Source: an uncultured Prevotella sp.
Lineage (GTDB): Bacteria; Bacteroidota; Bacteroidia; Bacteroidales; Bacteroidaceae
Reading direction: 5' to 3'
NCBI GenBank assembly: GCA_947072805.1
Contig: CAMTJK010000015.1
Location: 1 to 23,229, forward strand
Length of the DNA: 23,229 nt
The notes beneath the pieces are model-generated. The model was not told where the DNA came from. It made no database searches and saw only the letters and a list, made by a program, of their open reading frames with translations. Below, in pieces: positions 1 through 7,760 of the stretch; positions within the stretch are counted from its first letter, which is position 1; each line of letters starts with the position of its first letter. Made by a program: the position numbers and the translations under genes.

Positions 1-134
1 GACTATCAGCGCTCCCTGTTTGAGAGTAAAAACGCCAAATTTCGCGTCGTAGGTTTCAAATCGAGATTTGGATGCCTATTAACACACGTTAAAGTAAACA
101 TTTTTCATAAAAGTAAATAAATGTTATACGTATT
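1..134. repeat. Dispersed repeat, copy 1 (cut by the window edge)
   Basis: These 134 bases align without gaps to 14940-15073, in the same orientation, with about 9 mismatches by eye (about 93% identity). The first bases (GACTATCAGCGC) are the right half of a small hairpin that is complete in copy 2, so the element probably continues to the left beyond the window. It contains a short dyad, TTAAC-ACAC-GTTAA, near position 80. No coding capacity was recognised. It lies about 180 bp upstream of surE. Confidence 0.85.
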
Positions 135-315
135 GTATCGCCTTGGCAGGTTTAAATGTAAAAACATTCGCACAAAGACATAGGTTATTATCATCATAAT
201 GCCAATAATCAGTTTGGGTTTTAAAATATAATGACAGATTTCGCTTAAAATCGGTCGTATGATTAGTGTTAATCGAATTTTTAGGTTAATTTTGTATCGT
301 ATTTGTGAAACATAA
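135..315 (+). promoter_or_regulatory. surE upstream region with a possible promoter
   Basis: This AT-rich spacer holds a good Bacteroidetes -7 box, TAATTTTG at 287-294 (TAnnTTTG), and a weak -33 candidate, TTAG at 263-266, 20 nt upstream. Transcription would start near 300, leaving a leader of only about 15 nt before surE. Nothing else recognisable was found between the repeat and the gene. Confidence 0.35.
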
Positions 316-1095
316 ATGACGATGGAACATAAAAGACCTCTGATATTGATTTCCAATGACGACGGATACCATTCAAAGGGCTTGCGCAGTCTGATAGAGA
401 TGGTACGCGAATTTGGCGACCTGCTCGTGTGTGCGCCCGACTCGGCACGCAGCGGATATTCGTGCGCCTTTACCGCTGCCGAACCTCTAAGGCTGAAGTT
501 AAGGCGACGCATGGAGGGCGTGGATATATGGTCGTGCAGCGGAACACCTGTGGACTGCGTGAAGATAGCCCTCGACCGCATCTGCCCCGACAGACGCCCC
601 GACCTCGTGATTGGCGGTATCAACCACGGTGACAACGCATCGGTGAACGCTCATTACTCGGGTACGATGGGAGTGACCTTCGAGGGCTGCATGAAGTATA
701 TACCTTCTGTGGCATTCTCTCTTTGCGACCATAGCGACGACGCCGATTTCGAACCCCTCACGCCGCTCGTGAAGAGCATAACGCAACGCCTGCTCGCCGA
801 GGGACTGCCCAAAGGCGTGTGCCTTAACGTAAATTTCCCGCTGCTCAAGGAGTTTAAGGGAGTGCGAGTGTGCCGCATGGCGAAGGGGACATGGGGCAAC
901 GAGGTGGAGTGTCGCAGACATCCACGAGGATACGACTATTACTGGATGACAGGCGAATATACCAACGACGAGCCAAATGCAGAAGATACCGACAACTGGG
1001 CTCTCAATCACGGGTATGTGGCCATCACACCCACGCAGATCGACGTGACGTGCTATGAAGTAATGGACAGAATGAAAAGCATTTACGAGGCTTGA
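316..1095 (+). CDS. surE: 5'/3'-nucleotidase SurE
   Basis: SurE is a metal-dependent phosphatase that removes phosphate from nucleoside monophosphates and, in some species, short polyphosphate. The 259-residue length is normal for the family. The motifs appear in the expected order: NDDG at 14-17 (metal-binding Asp15 and Asp16), RSGYS around 45-49 (Ser46), GTPVDC at 76-81, GINHGDN at 101-107 (Asn103 ligand) and YSGT at 114-117. No signal peptide is seen, so the protein is cytoplasmic. The start used is ATG 316; the in-frame ATG at 322 (MEHKRP) is equally plausible and gives 257 residues. lpxB follows after 26 nt on the same strand, so the two are probably cotranscribed. Identification comes from the motifs, and the exact substrate is not visible. 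Confidence 0.95.
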   Translation: MTMEHKRPLILISNDDGYHSKGLRSLIEMVREFGDLLVCAPDSARSGYSCAFTAAEPLRLKLRRRMEGVDIWSCSGTPVDCVKIALDRICPDRRPDLVIGGINHGDNASVNAHYSGTMGVTFEGCMKYIPSVAFSLCDHSDDADFEPLTPLVKSITQRLLAEGLPKGVCLNVNFPLLKEFKGVRVCRMAKGTWGNEVECRRHPRGYDYYWMTGEYTNDEPNAEDTDNWALNHGYVAITPTQIDVTCYEVMDRMKSIYEA

Positions 1096-1121
1096 CGCCT
1101 GTATTGAAATATCATATTAAT

Positions 1122-2249
1122 ATGAAATATTACCTTATTGCAGGCGAGGCGAGCGGCGACCTGCACGCCTCGAGACTGATGGAAGAACTGAAAAGGCACG
1201 ACGCCGAAGCCGACTTCCGCTTTGTGGGAGGTGACAAGATGGCGGCGGTGGGCGGACATTTGGTGAGGCATTTCAGCGAAATGGCATACATGGGCTTCGT
1301 GCCCGTACTGCTGCACGCCCATACCATACTGCGCTGCATGAGGGAATGTAAGGAGGATATAGCGCAGTGGAAACCCGATGTGGTGATATTGGTGGACTAT
1401 CCGGGATTCAACCTAAAGATAGCAAGCTACGTAAGGCAGCGGCTCGGCATACCCGTATATTATTATATAGCACCTAAGGTGTGGGCGTGGAAGGAGTATA
1501 GGGTGAAGAACATAAAGCGCAACGTTGATGAACTATTCTCCATCCTGCCGTTTGAGATACCGTTCTTCGAACAGAAGCACGGATATGCCATACATTATGT
1601 GGGTAATCCCACGATGGATGAGGTGGACGATTATCTCAAGGATCACCAAAGCACATCTGGCGAGGACGGCAAACGTAAGGTGATAGCCTTGCTTGCAGGG
1701 TCGCGGAGACAGGAAATAAAAGACAACCTGCCTGCCATGATAGAGGCAACGGAAGAGTTCGCCGGCAATTATGACATTGTGGTGGCAGGGGCACCGGCCA
1801 TTCCGGCAGACTACTACGACAAGTTTGTGAAAGGCAGAAACGTAACCGTGGTGTATAACCGTACGTATGACTTGCTGGCATCGGCAACCCTGGCTGTGGT
1901 GACCAGCGGAACGGCAACCCTCGAGACGGCTCTCTTCGGCGTGCCACAGGTGGTGTGCTACGAGACGCCGCTGCCACGGCTCATAGCCCTGCTGCGACGA
2001 CTGCTGATACACGTGCCGTACATTTCACTGGTAAACCTGATTGCCGGCAGGGAACTTGTAAGCGAACTGGTGGCAGACCGCTTCTCGGTGGAAAACATAC
2101 GCGAGGAGGTGCGCAGGCTGATGCCGGGCAGTGACGCAAGGGAGCCGATGCTGCGCGGTTACGAAGAGGTGCGCAGGCGTCTTGGCACTGAAAGGGCTCC
2201 CGAGAATGCCGCAAGGATAATGATATCGCTCCTGTCGTCTCGTAAATAA
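1122..2249 (+). CDS. lpxB: Lipid A disaccharide synthase LpxB
   Basis: LpxB joins UDP-2,3-diacylglucosamine and lipid X to make the tetraacyl disaccharide of lipid A, a peripheral inner-membrane GT19 reaction. The product is 375 residues, close to the family norm of about 380. It opens with the typical MKYYLIAGEASGDLHASRL. Further family hallmarks are VDYPGFNLKIA, YYIAPKVWAWKEYR, a mid-protein LLAGSRRQEI nucleotide-binding turn, and TSGTATLETALFGVPQVVCYE in the C-terminal half. The reading frame can be extended to a TTG at 1092 that overlaps the surE stop. ATG 1122 is preferred because it places the conserved N-terminus at residue 1. It follows surE by 26 nt. A typical Bacteroidales surE-lpxB pair is inferred from adjacency and strand. 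Confidence 0.96.
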   Translation: MKYYLIAGEASGDLHASRLMEELKRHDAEADFRFVGGDKMAAVGGHLVRHFSEMAYMGFVPVLLHAHTILRCMRECKEDIAQWKPDVVILVDYPGFNLKIASYVRQRLGIPVYYYIAPKVWAWKEYRVKNIKRNVDELFSILPFEIPFFEQKHGYAIHYVGNPTMDEVDDYLKDHQSTSGEDGKRKVIALLAGSRRQEIKDNLPAMIEATEEFAGNYDIVVAGAPAIPADYYDKFVKGRNVTVVYNRTYDLLASATLAVVTSGTATLETALFGVPQVVCYETPLPRLIALLRRLLIHVPYISLVNLIAGRELVSELVADRFSVENIREEVRRLMPGSDAREPMLRGYEEVRRRLGTERAPENAARIMISLLSSRK

Positions 2250-2269
2250 GTCAAAAAGCTGAAGAGAAA

Positions 2270-2301
2270 GTTGGCTGTTTACACTTGTTTTTGTATATTT
2301 G
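2270..2301 (+). promoter_or_regulatory. Candidate promoter for the YitT-family gene
   Basis: The -7 box TATATTTG lies at 2294-2301 and a -33-like GTTG at 2270-2273, with 20 nt between them. This fits the Bacteroidetes consensus TTTG-N19-21-TAnnTTTG. It lies just after the lpxB stop, and the leader to ATG 2348 would be about 40 nt. It suggests that the downstream gene has its own promoter even though it is on the same strand as surE-lpxB. Confidence 0.5.
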
Positions 2302-2347
2302 CTGCATAAAGATAAAGGTAAACTTTGATTTATTGCAAGGTAAAGGT

Positions 2348-3358
2348 ATGGCAAATATGACAGAACGACTAATAAACTGGTGCCGCCCGATGGCTCATCC
2401 CGACTTCTGGATGTCGTGGGCAGGCATCTTTTTCGGTTGCGCCGTGATGGCGGCGGGCTTCGTTTTTTTCATCAATCCCTATAACATAGTGCCGGGCGGA
2501 GTCTATGGAGCCAGTATCGTGCTCCATAATCTGTTTCCATCAATACAGGTAGGTACGTTCGGCTATATGTTTGACATTCCGTTGCTTGTCCTTTCGGTGC
2601 TGCTCCTCGGCTCTAAGCTCGGCGCACGTACCATTGTGGCTGCCCTTACCACGCCTTTCATCATGAACGTGATGTCGGCGGCTGTCTATCCCACACAGGA
2701 GGCACTCGAGGCACTCGACCCTACACGCCTGCTTGGTGGAATGATGGACATGACCGATCACCTGATGCTCACGAGCATAATAGGAGCTACGGTGATAGGA
2801 ATAGGGCAGGGCATCGTAGTGCGCAACAAGGCGACGACGGGCGGAAGCGATATCGTGGCGATGATAATACAGAAATACTGTCATATAAGATTCTCGAAGG
2901 CAATACTGATGGTCGATGCCGCCGTGGTGCTCTTCGGACTGGCGGTAATAGGCTTCGGAATAGGCAGCGCCGATGACGCGTCAGGACCTTCGTGGCATCT
3001 GTCTTTCTACTCGCTGATAGCCATACTCGTGTGTTCAAGGGTGCTGGCTTATGTGATAAACGGTGCCAAGGATGACAAACTGCTCTTCGTTATCAGCGAC
3101 ACGGACATGAAGGAACTGCACAGATTCATACTGAAAGACCTCGACCGCTCTGCCACACACATAAAAAGCAGCGGACTATATACCGGCAATGACAAGGAAA
3201 TGCTTTTCCTCGTGGTAAGCCAAAAGGAAGTTACGGCGGTGAAAAGCAAGATAAAAGAGGTTGATCCGAGGGCATTCGTGGTTGTTACCGACGTATATGA
3301 CACCTACGGCGAGGGCTGGAAACAGCTGCCTTCAGCCGGCGAGATTCAGCCGGAGTAG
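2348..3358 (+). CDS. YitT family (DUF161/DUF2179) membrane protein
   Basis: This is an integral membrane protein of the widespread YitT family, whose transport substrate or role is not firmly established. From ATG 2348 it has 336 residues. About five or six hydrophobic segments span roughly 24-42, 72-88, 93-112, 140-158, 185-205 and 218-238. The conserved stretch GIVVRNKATTGGSDIVA lies around 155-171. The C-terminus from about 240 on is a soluble DUF2179 domain (KLLFVISD, ATHIKSSGLYTG, LFLVVSQKE, DPRAFVVVTDVYDTYGEGW). The frame is open up to a TTG at 2285, but that lies inside the predicted promoter, so ATG 2348 is chosen. It is convergent with cdsA, 52 bp away. No function can be assigned beyond the family. 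Confidence 0.9.
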   Translation: MANMTERLINWCRPMAHPDFWMSWAGIFFGCAVMAAGFVFFINPYNIVPGGVYGASIVLHNLFPSIQVGTFGYMFDIPLLVLSVLLLGSKLGARTIVAALTTPFIMNVMSAAVYPTQEALEALDPTRLLGGMMDMTDHLMLTSIIGATVIGIGQGIVVRNKATTGGSDIVAMIIQKYCHIRFSKAILMVDAAVVLFGLAVIGFGIGSADDASGPSWHLSFYSLIAILVCSRVLAYVINGAKDDKLLFVISDTDMKELHRFILKDLDRSATHIKSSGLYTGNDKEMLFLVVSQKEVTAVKSKIKEVDPRAFVVVTDVYDTYGEGWKQLPSAGEIQPE

Positions 3359-3410
3359 AAGGCGCAGAGACAAAACGTGTAATATTATTTGTATTTATGC
3401 CGACCGGAAC

Positions 3411-4259
3411 TTAGAATAAAGTCAGCGTGTAGAGATATACCACGGCGGCAGGAATGGCAAGGAGTGATGAGTCGAAGCGGTCGAGCATTCCTCCGTGCCC
3501 CGGCAGTATCGTTCCGCTGTCCTTTATGCCGAGTGTGCGCTTGAAAAGACTCTCCACGAGGTCGCCCCACGTGCCGAACACCACAACCACCACGCCGAGT
3601 CCTATCCATTCGATGAGGCTTAGTCCGAGATCGTTCATCCCGTATGTTTCTGCAATATGCCATACACCGGCTGCGACAGCCATTACCAGCAAGCCGCCGC
3701 CGACCGAACCTTCCCAACTCTTTCCCGGGCTGATGCGGGGAAACAGCTTGTGCCTGCCCAGAAGCGAGCCGCAGCAGTAAGCTCCGGTGTCGTTAATCCA
3801 TAGAAATACAAACACACTTAGAGGTACGGTAAACGTGTAGGTAACGCCGTAGGCCGTAGAGCGGAATGCCAGTACGGCAAGAAGCGAGAACGGCAGAGCC
3901 ACATAGAGCTGACTCATCATGGTATATGCCCAGTTGCCCACAGGATCGGCATTCTTGGCGTAGAGTTCTGCCACGAGCAAATAGATGATAGTGATGAGGT
4001 AGGGCACGAAAACCGTTGATGGTGTGAGGCAGCTGCAGTAGCCAGTCATGGCAAAATAGAGATAAACGCCGGCTATGGTAGATATGAAACGATTGACACT
4101 GATATCAGTGCGGCTGTTCACCAGCCCTGTAAACTCCCATACGGTGAGCCCGGTGACAAGGGCAAACAGCAGCGTCATGGCTGTAGGTTCGAGGAAACAC
4201 GTCACCACGGCAGCCACAAACAGTATGCCGGTGATGGTACGTACAATTAAGTTTTTCAT
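3411..4259 (-). CDS. cdsA: Phosphatidate cytidylyltransferase CdsA
   Basis: CdsA converts CTP and phosphatidic acid to CDP-diacylglycerol, the precursor of phosphatidylethanolamine and acidic phospholipids, at the inner membrane. The 282-residue protein is largely hydrophobic, with about seven or eight predicted membrane helices. The full CDP-diglyceride synthase signature is near the C-terminus: SLFKRTLGIKDSG followed by LPGHGGMLDRFDS, which supplies the Asp and Lys residues that bind metal and nucleotide. PGKSWEGSVGG upstream is also typical. It starts 17 nt after the ftsH stop and is the third gene of the rsfS-ftsH-cdsA operon. The window also encodes PlsC, which makes the CdsA substrate, in a separate operon. 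Confidence 0.95.
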   Translation of the reverse strand: MKNLIVRTITGILFVAAVVTCFLEPTAMTLLFALVTGLTVWEFTGLVNSRTDISVNRFISTIAGVYLYFAMTGYCSCLTPSTVFVPYLITIIYLLVAELYAKNADPVGNWAYTMMSQLYVALPFSLLAVLAFRSTAYGVTYTFTVPLSVFVFLWINDTGAYCCGSLLGRHKLFPRISPGKSWEGSVGGGLLVMAVAAGVWHIAETYGMNDLGLSLIEWIGLGVVVVVFGTWGDLVESLFKRTLGIKDSGTILPGHGGMLDRFDSSLLAIPAAVVYLYTLTLF

Positions 4260-4276
4260 GTGTTTGATATAGATTT

Positions 4277-6325
4277 TTATTCCTTGTTGTCGGCACTGTC
4301 TTCTGCGGTGGTTGCGTTGTCGGCATTTCCCTCCGCTTCAGCCTTGCGAGCCAGTTCCTGTGCCCTGCGTTCAGCCATAGCTTCGGCTTCGGCACGCTGT
4401 TGTGCTTCGAGCAACTCTTCGCTTCGGCTTGCCCACGGGCGTTTCCCGAAAATCTCCTCCACGTCTTCGGCAAATATTACCTCGCGGCTTACAAGCAGGT
4501 CTGCCAGACGGGCATGCCCCTCGCGGTGTTCGGTGAGGATGGCTTTGGCGCGGTCGTACTGCTCGTTAATCATCTTCAGTACTTCGTCGTCCATTATCTT
4601 GGCTGTGGTTTCGGAGTAAGGACGCTGGAAATTGTATTCGTTGTTGTTGTAATAGCAGATGTTAGGCAGGCGGTCGCTCATGCCGGCATAGGCTATCATG
4701 CCGAAGGCACTCTTTGTGACACGCTCAAGGTCGTTCATAGCACCGGTAGAGATACGTCCTATGAACAGTTCCTCGGCGGCTCTGCCTCCAAGAGTGGCAC
4801 ACATCTCGTCGAGCATCTCGTCCTTTGTGGTTATGGCGCGTTCTTCCGGCAGGTACCATGCTGCTCCGAGAGCTCTTCCGCGCGGTACTATGCTTACTTT
4901 TACGAGCGGGTTGGCATGCTCTGTAAACCACGATATGGTGGCATGACCGGCCTCGTGTATGGCGATGGCGCGCTTTTCGCTTTCGGTCATTATCTTCGTC
5001 TTCTTCTCCAGTCCGCCTATTATTCTGTCTACGGCATCGAGAAAGTCTTGTTTGCCCACTGCCTTGCTGTTGTGGCGTGCGGCAATGAGGGCAGCCTCGT
5101 TACATACGTTGGCTATATCGGCACCCGAGAAGCCCGGGGTCTGACGCGCGAGGAAGTCTATATCTACTGAAGAATCGGTCTTTACGGGTTTCAGATGTAC
5201 GTGGAATATCTCCTTCCGCTCGTTGAGGTCGGGCAGATCAACGTGTATCTGTCTGTCAAATCGTCCTGCTCTCATCAGTGCGGAGTCGAGCATGTCGGCG
5301 CGGTTGGTGGCGGCAAGTATGATGATGCCGCTGTTTGTTCCGAAACCGTCCATTTCGGTGAGCAGCGCATTGAGTGTGTTTTCGCGCTCGTCGTTACCGC
5401 CCATGGCGGGATTCTTGCTGCGGGCACGTCCCACGGCGTCTATCTCGTCGATGAAGATTATACATGGCGATTTTTCCTTTGCCTGGCGGAATAAGTCGCG
5501 CACGCGGCTTGCGCCTACGCCCACAAACATCTCCACGAAGTCGCTTCCGCTCATTGAGAAGAAAGGTACGCCGGCTTCTCCTGCCACAGCTTTGGCGAGC
5601 AGGGTCTTTCCTGTTCCCGGAGGACCCACGAGCAGGGCGCCTTTGGGAATCTTTCCTCCGAGGTCGTTATATTTCTGGGGATTCTTCAGAAAGTCTACTA
5701 TCTCTTTTACTTCCTGCTTGGCACCCGCCTGACCAGCAACGTCCTTGAAGGTGACATTGGTCTCGTTGCCCTTCTCGTACATCTTGGCGCGGCTTTTGCC
5801 TACGTTGAACACGCCTCCGTTGCCACCGCCTCCGCTCATGCGGCGCATTATGAATACCCACAGAGCGATGAGCACGATGAACGGCAGTACTTTTATGAGA
5901 AACATGTTGAAGAGATCGTTGTCTTTCTTGTTGTCGTAGCTGTAGTCTCCGCTGAATGTTTTCTGGTTACGCGCCTCTTCTATGAACTTCTCCACCTGGT
6001 CGGTAGAGCCGAACTGTACAGATACGGAGGGCTCTTTGCCCGTCTTGTCCACGCCCTGTTTGAACACTTCGCGGATGTGTTCGGGCTTGACATACATCTG
6101 AAGGGTGTTCGATTCCTTGTTTATTACAATCTTAGAGGCGTAGCCCTTCATTACCATTGTCTTGAACTGGCGGTACGATGTTTCTGTCGTTATGCTGGAA
6201 TTGTTGGTTCCGCCTTCAGTAAAATAAATGGCAAGGATGGTGACAAGTGCTATGATGAACAGCCAGTTCATGTTGAACTTGGGCATGTTCATCTTAGGAT
6301 TGTTGTTCTGATCGTCTTTGCTCAT
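4277..6325 (-). CDS. ftsH: ATP-dependent zinc metalloprotease FtsH
   Basis: FtsH is a hexameric AAA+ protease that degrades misassembled membrane proteins and some cytosolic regulators. From ATG 6325 it has 682 residues. A short acidic and Asn-rich tail is followed by TM1 (about 20-36, NWLFIIALVTILAIYF), a periplasmic domain and TM2 (about 140-160). Walker A GPPGTGKT lies near 232-239, Walker B IIFIDEID near 288-295, then the second region of homology ending AGRFDRQ. The zinc site HEAGH is near 457-461, with the third ligand Asp in the GAMNDLERVT region. The Ala/Glu-rich C-terminal tail (about 635-682) is low complexity. ATG 6325 lies 1 nt past the rsfS stop; an upstream TTG at 6334 would overlap rsfS and add three residues. 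Confidence 0.97.
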   Translation of the reverse strand: MSKDDQNNNPKMNMPKFNMNWLFIIALVTILAIYFTEGGTNNSSITTETSYRQFKTMVMKGYASKIVINKESNTLQMYVKPEHIREVFKQGVDKTGKEPSVSVQFGSTDQVEKFIEEARNQKTFSGDYSYDNKKDNDLFNMFLIKVLPFIVLIALWVFIMRRMSGGGGNGGVFNVGKSRAKMYEKGNETNVTFKDVAGQAGAKQEVKEIVDFLKNPQKYNDLGGKIPKGALLVGPPGTGKTLLAKAVAGEAGVPFFSMSGSDFVEMFVGVGASRVRDLFRQAKEKSPCIIFIDEIDAVGRARSKNPAMGGNDERENTLNALLTEMDGFGTNSGIIILAATNRADMLDSALMRAGRFDRQIHVDLPDLNERKEIFHVHLKPVKTDSSVDIDFLARQTPGFSGADIANVCNEAALIAARHNSKAVGKQDFLDAVDRIIGGLEKKTKIMTESEKRAIAIHEAGHATISWFTEHANPLVKVSIVPRGRALGAAWYLPEERAITTKDEMLDEMCATLGGRAAEELFIGRISTGAMNDLERVTKSAFGMIAYAGMSDRLPNICYYNNNEYNFQRPYSETTAKIMDDEVLKMINEQYDRAKAILTEHREGHARLADLLVSREVIFAEDVEEIFGKRPWASRSEELLEAQQRAEAEAMAERRAQELARKAEAEGNADNATTAEDSADNKE

Positions 6326-6326
6326 G

Positions 6327-6686
6327 TCAGTCAAGGTCGGCTATGTGGGTAATTGCGGCATCTTCCCAGAGATGTTCCAAATCGTAATACTCTCTCACGT
6401 CGGGCAAGAAGATGTGTACAAGCACGTCTGAATAGTCCATTGCCACCCATTGGGCGTTGCCTAATCCGGCAACTTTAACCGGTTTTTCCCCCTTGTTTAT
6501 ACGCACATAGTCGGTAACCGAGTCGGTTATGGCCTCCACTTGTGCCGGCGATGAACCTTGACATATAACGAAGTAGCGGCAGATGGCGCCTTCTATATTA
6601 CTTAAATCTGCTATAACGATGTTGCTACCTTTTTTTTCCTGAATACCTTTTGTTATGGCTTGAACTAATAGTTTTGTTTGTTCCAT
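6327..6686 (-). CDS. rsfS: Ribosomal silencing factor RsfS
   Basis: RsfS (Iojap/DUF143 family) binds ribosomal protein uL14 on the 50S subunit and blocks subunit joining during starvation. The 119-residue length is typical. The family core is clear: YFVICQGSSPAQVEAI at about 38-53, the small-residue and Trp stretch GLGNAQWVAMDYSDVLVHIF at about 74-93, then REYYDLEHLWEDA at about 97-109. It is the first gene of the operon with ftsH (1-nt gap) and cdsA. A near-perfect promoter lies just upstream at 6714-6744, so the operon probably starts here. Coupling of a translation silencer with a membrane protease gene is common in Bacteroidales. Confidence 0.95.
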   Translation of the reverse strand: MEQTKLLVQAITKGIQEKKGSNIVIADLSNIEGAICRYFVICQGSSPAQVEAITDSVTDYVRINKGEKPVKVAGLGNAQWVAMDYSDVLVHIFLPDVREYYDLEHLWEDAAITHIADLD

Positions 6687-6713
6687 TAATATATATATGT
6701 GTAATTAACGCCG

Positions 6714-6744
6714 CAAAGTTAGTGCAAATCGTATGAATGACAAA
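6714..6744 (-). promoter_or_regulatory. Promoter of the rsfS-ftsH-cdsA operon
   Basis: On the minus strand, TTTG (6744-6741), 19 nt, then TAACTTTG (6721-6714) match the Bacteroidetes sigma-ABfr consensus exactly in sequence and spacing. Transcription would begin near 6707, giving a leader of about 20 nt before rsfS ATG 6686. This is the best promoter in the window. Confidence 0.65.
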
Positions 6745-6824
6745 ATAAATTGGCAATTATTAGCACTTTACGTACGTGTTCAGACCTTGTGCCGGCAGAG
6801 TTTTGAAGCCTAATCCGATGTGAT

Positions 6825-6893
6825 GACATGTTTGTGCCGGGCTCTGATGAGCCTATTTGTGTTGAATAGTCATACAGCCTGCGAAAACATGTC
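6825..6893. repeat. Inverted repeat with an internal hairpin in the rsfS/GNAT intergenic region
   Basis: GACATGTTT (6825-6833) is the exact reverse complement of AAACATGTC (6885-6893). Inside lies a 5-bp hairpin, GGCTC-TGAT-GAGCC (6840-6853). It sits between the divergent rsfS and GNAT promoters, outside both predicted transcripts. The arms are 9 bp and could be chance. The rest of 6745-6938 shows no gene. Confidence 0.3.
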
Positions 6894-6942
6894 TTTACTA
6901 TGGCAGCATGTTTATGAAATTGTATGATTCTTTGTCCATATC

Positions 6943-6974
6943 TTTGGCGGAATAAGGGGATTGTCATATCTTTG
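6943..6974 (+). promoter_or_regulatory. Promoter of the GNAT acetyltransferase gene
   Basis: TTTG at 6943-6946, 20 nt, then TATCTTTG at 6967-6974 fit the Bacteroidetes consensus. A second TATCTTTG box at 6939-6946 overlaps the -33 element but lacks a good -33 of its own. The leader to ATG 7096 would be about 115 nt, long enough for post-transcriptional control, though no known riboswitch was recognised in it. Confidence 0.5.
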
Positions 6975-7095
6975 CACATTGCAGCAGCACAAGAGTGCAG
7001 GGCTGCAACATTATGCCGGCAGCAGGATGTTGTAGAACAGACGGTGTGCAACCAAAAATGATGAAATAATCTGGAAATTTAGACAGCATAGACAG

Positions 7096-7500
7096 ATGGA
7101 GATAGAATACAAGGATATTCATGATTTCGGGAGGGAGGAACTTGAACGCCTCTTCCTGTCGGTGGAATGGTCGTCAGGACATTATCCCGACAAACTGGTA
7201 GAGGCAATGAAGAATTACGAGACAGTATTCTCGGCTTGGGACGGTGACAGACTGGTGGGAATGGTGTGCGCAATGGACGACGGAATAATGACGGCTTACG
7301 TGCATTATCTTCTTGTGGAACCCGAATACCAGCAACGCGGAATAGGCAGGAAGCTTATGGAGATGGTGAAGAATGCCTATTCAGACTATTTGCGGATAGT
7401 GATAGTGGCTTACGATGAGGGTGTGCCGTTCTATGAGAGGTGCGGTTTCTGCAAGTCGGAGCATGCCTGTCCGATGTATATAACGGAGCTTTGGACGTAG
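7096..7500 (+). CDS. GNAT family N-acetyltransferase
   Basis: This 134-residue cytoplasmic protein has the GNAT fold pattern. Acetyl-CoA binding motif A is QQRGIGRKLMEMV at about 79-91, preceded by the beta-4 strand HYLLVEPEY. It is followed by IVIVAYDEGVPFYERCGF (about 101-118), the usual beta-5 and FYxxxGF element. It is expected to transfer an acetyl group from acetyl-CoA to an amine, but the substrate cannot be told from sequence. It is transcribed divergently from rsfS with its own promoter and followed by the 66-bp tandem repeat. It forms no evident operon with the glycosyltransferase downstream, since 260 bp and a new promoter lie between them. Confidence 0.9.
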   Translation: MEIEYKDIHDFGREELERLFLSVEWSSGHYPDKLVEAMKNYETVFSAWDGDRLVGMVCAMDDGIMTAYVHYLLVEPEYQQRGIGRKLMEMVKNAYSDYLRIVIVAYDEGVPFYERCGFCKSEHACPMYITELWT

Positions 7501-7570
7501 CGTAAGGATGCCGGCAGGTGCGAGCAGGTTTGTTTTTTTAACTATTACAAATGCAATAAAACGGTTTTGT

Positions 7571-7602
7571 TTTGGCTTTTAAAAGCCTTTGCACTATCTT
7601 TG
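7571..7602 (+). promoter_or_regulatory. Candidate promoter of the glycosyltransferase gene
   Basis: TTTG at 7571-7574 lies in unique sequence and is separated by 20 nt from TATCTTTG at 7595-7602 in the first repeat copy. Only this copy has a proper -33 element; the second copy has no TTTG at the right spacing. The predicted leader to ATG 7761 is about 150 nt and would contain both repeat hairpins. Confidence 0.45.
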
Positions 7603-7740
7603 CATAAGATAAGCTGCGCTCGGACAAGTAAAAGCAAGCTTTTTTGTCGCTCACTTGCATTATCTTTGCATAAGATAAGCTGCGCTCGGACAAGTAAAAG
7701 CAAGCTTTCTTGTCGCTCACTTGCATTATCTTTACATAGA
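7591..7740 (+). repeat. 66-bp tandem repeat (two full copies plus a partial) carrying -7 boxes and hairpins
   Basis: Copies lie at 7591-7656 and 7657-7722, differing at two of 66 positions, with a partial third from 7723 to about 7740. Each begins GCA(C/T)TATCTTTGCAT. The promoter -7 box TATCTTTG occurs at 7595-7602 and 7661-7668; in the third copy it is decayed to TATCTTTA. In copy 2 the box sits in a 7-bp dyad, TTATCTT-TGCAT-AAGATAA (7660-7678). Each copy also encodes a hairpin, GACAAG-TA-AAAGC-AA-GCTTT-CTTGTC (7689-7714 in copy 2). In copy 1 one pair becomes G-U. The array is the leader region of the glycosyltransferase gene. Confidence 0.9.
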
Positions 7741-7760
7741 AAAACCTAAAATATATAGCC

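Noticed and set aside
105..635. Minus-strand 176-residue frame over the surE 5' end
   Set aside because: Antisense to the conserved part of surE and composed of AT-rich leader translation; no domain features.
3336..3353. CCGGC/GCCGG hairpin at the end of the YitT gene as a terminator
   Set aside because: It lies in the coding sequence, has a 5-bp stem and an 8-nt loop, and is not followed by a T run.
6840..7095. Riboswitch in the GNAT leader
   Set aside because: No consensus core of a known riboswitch class (for example cobalamin, TPP, SAM) could be recognised.
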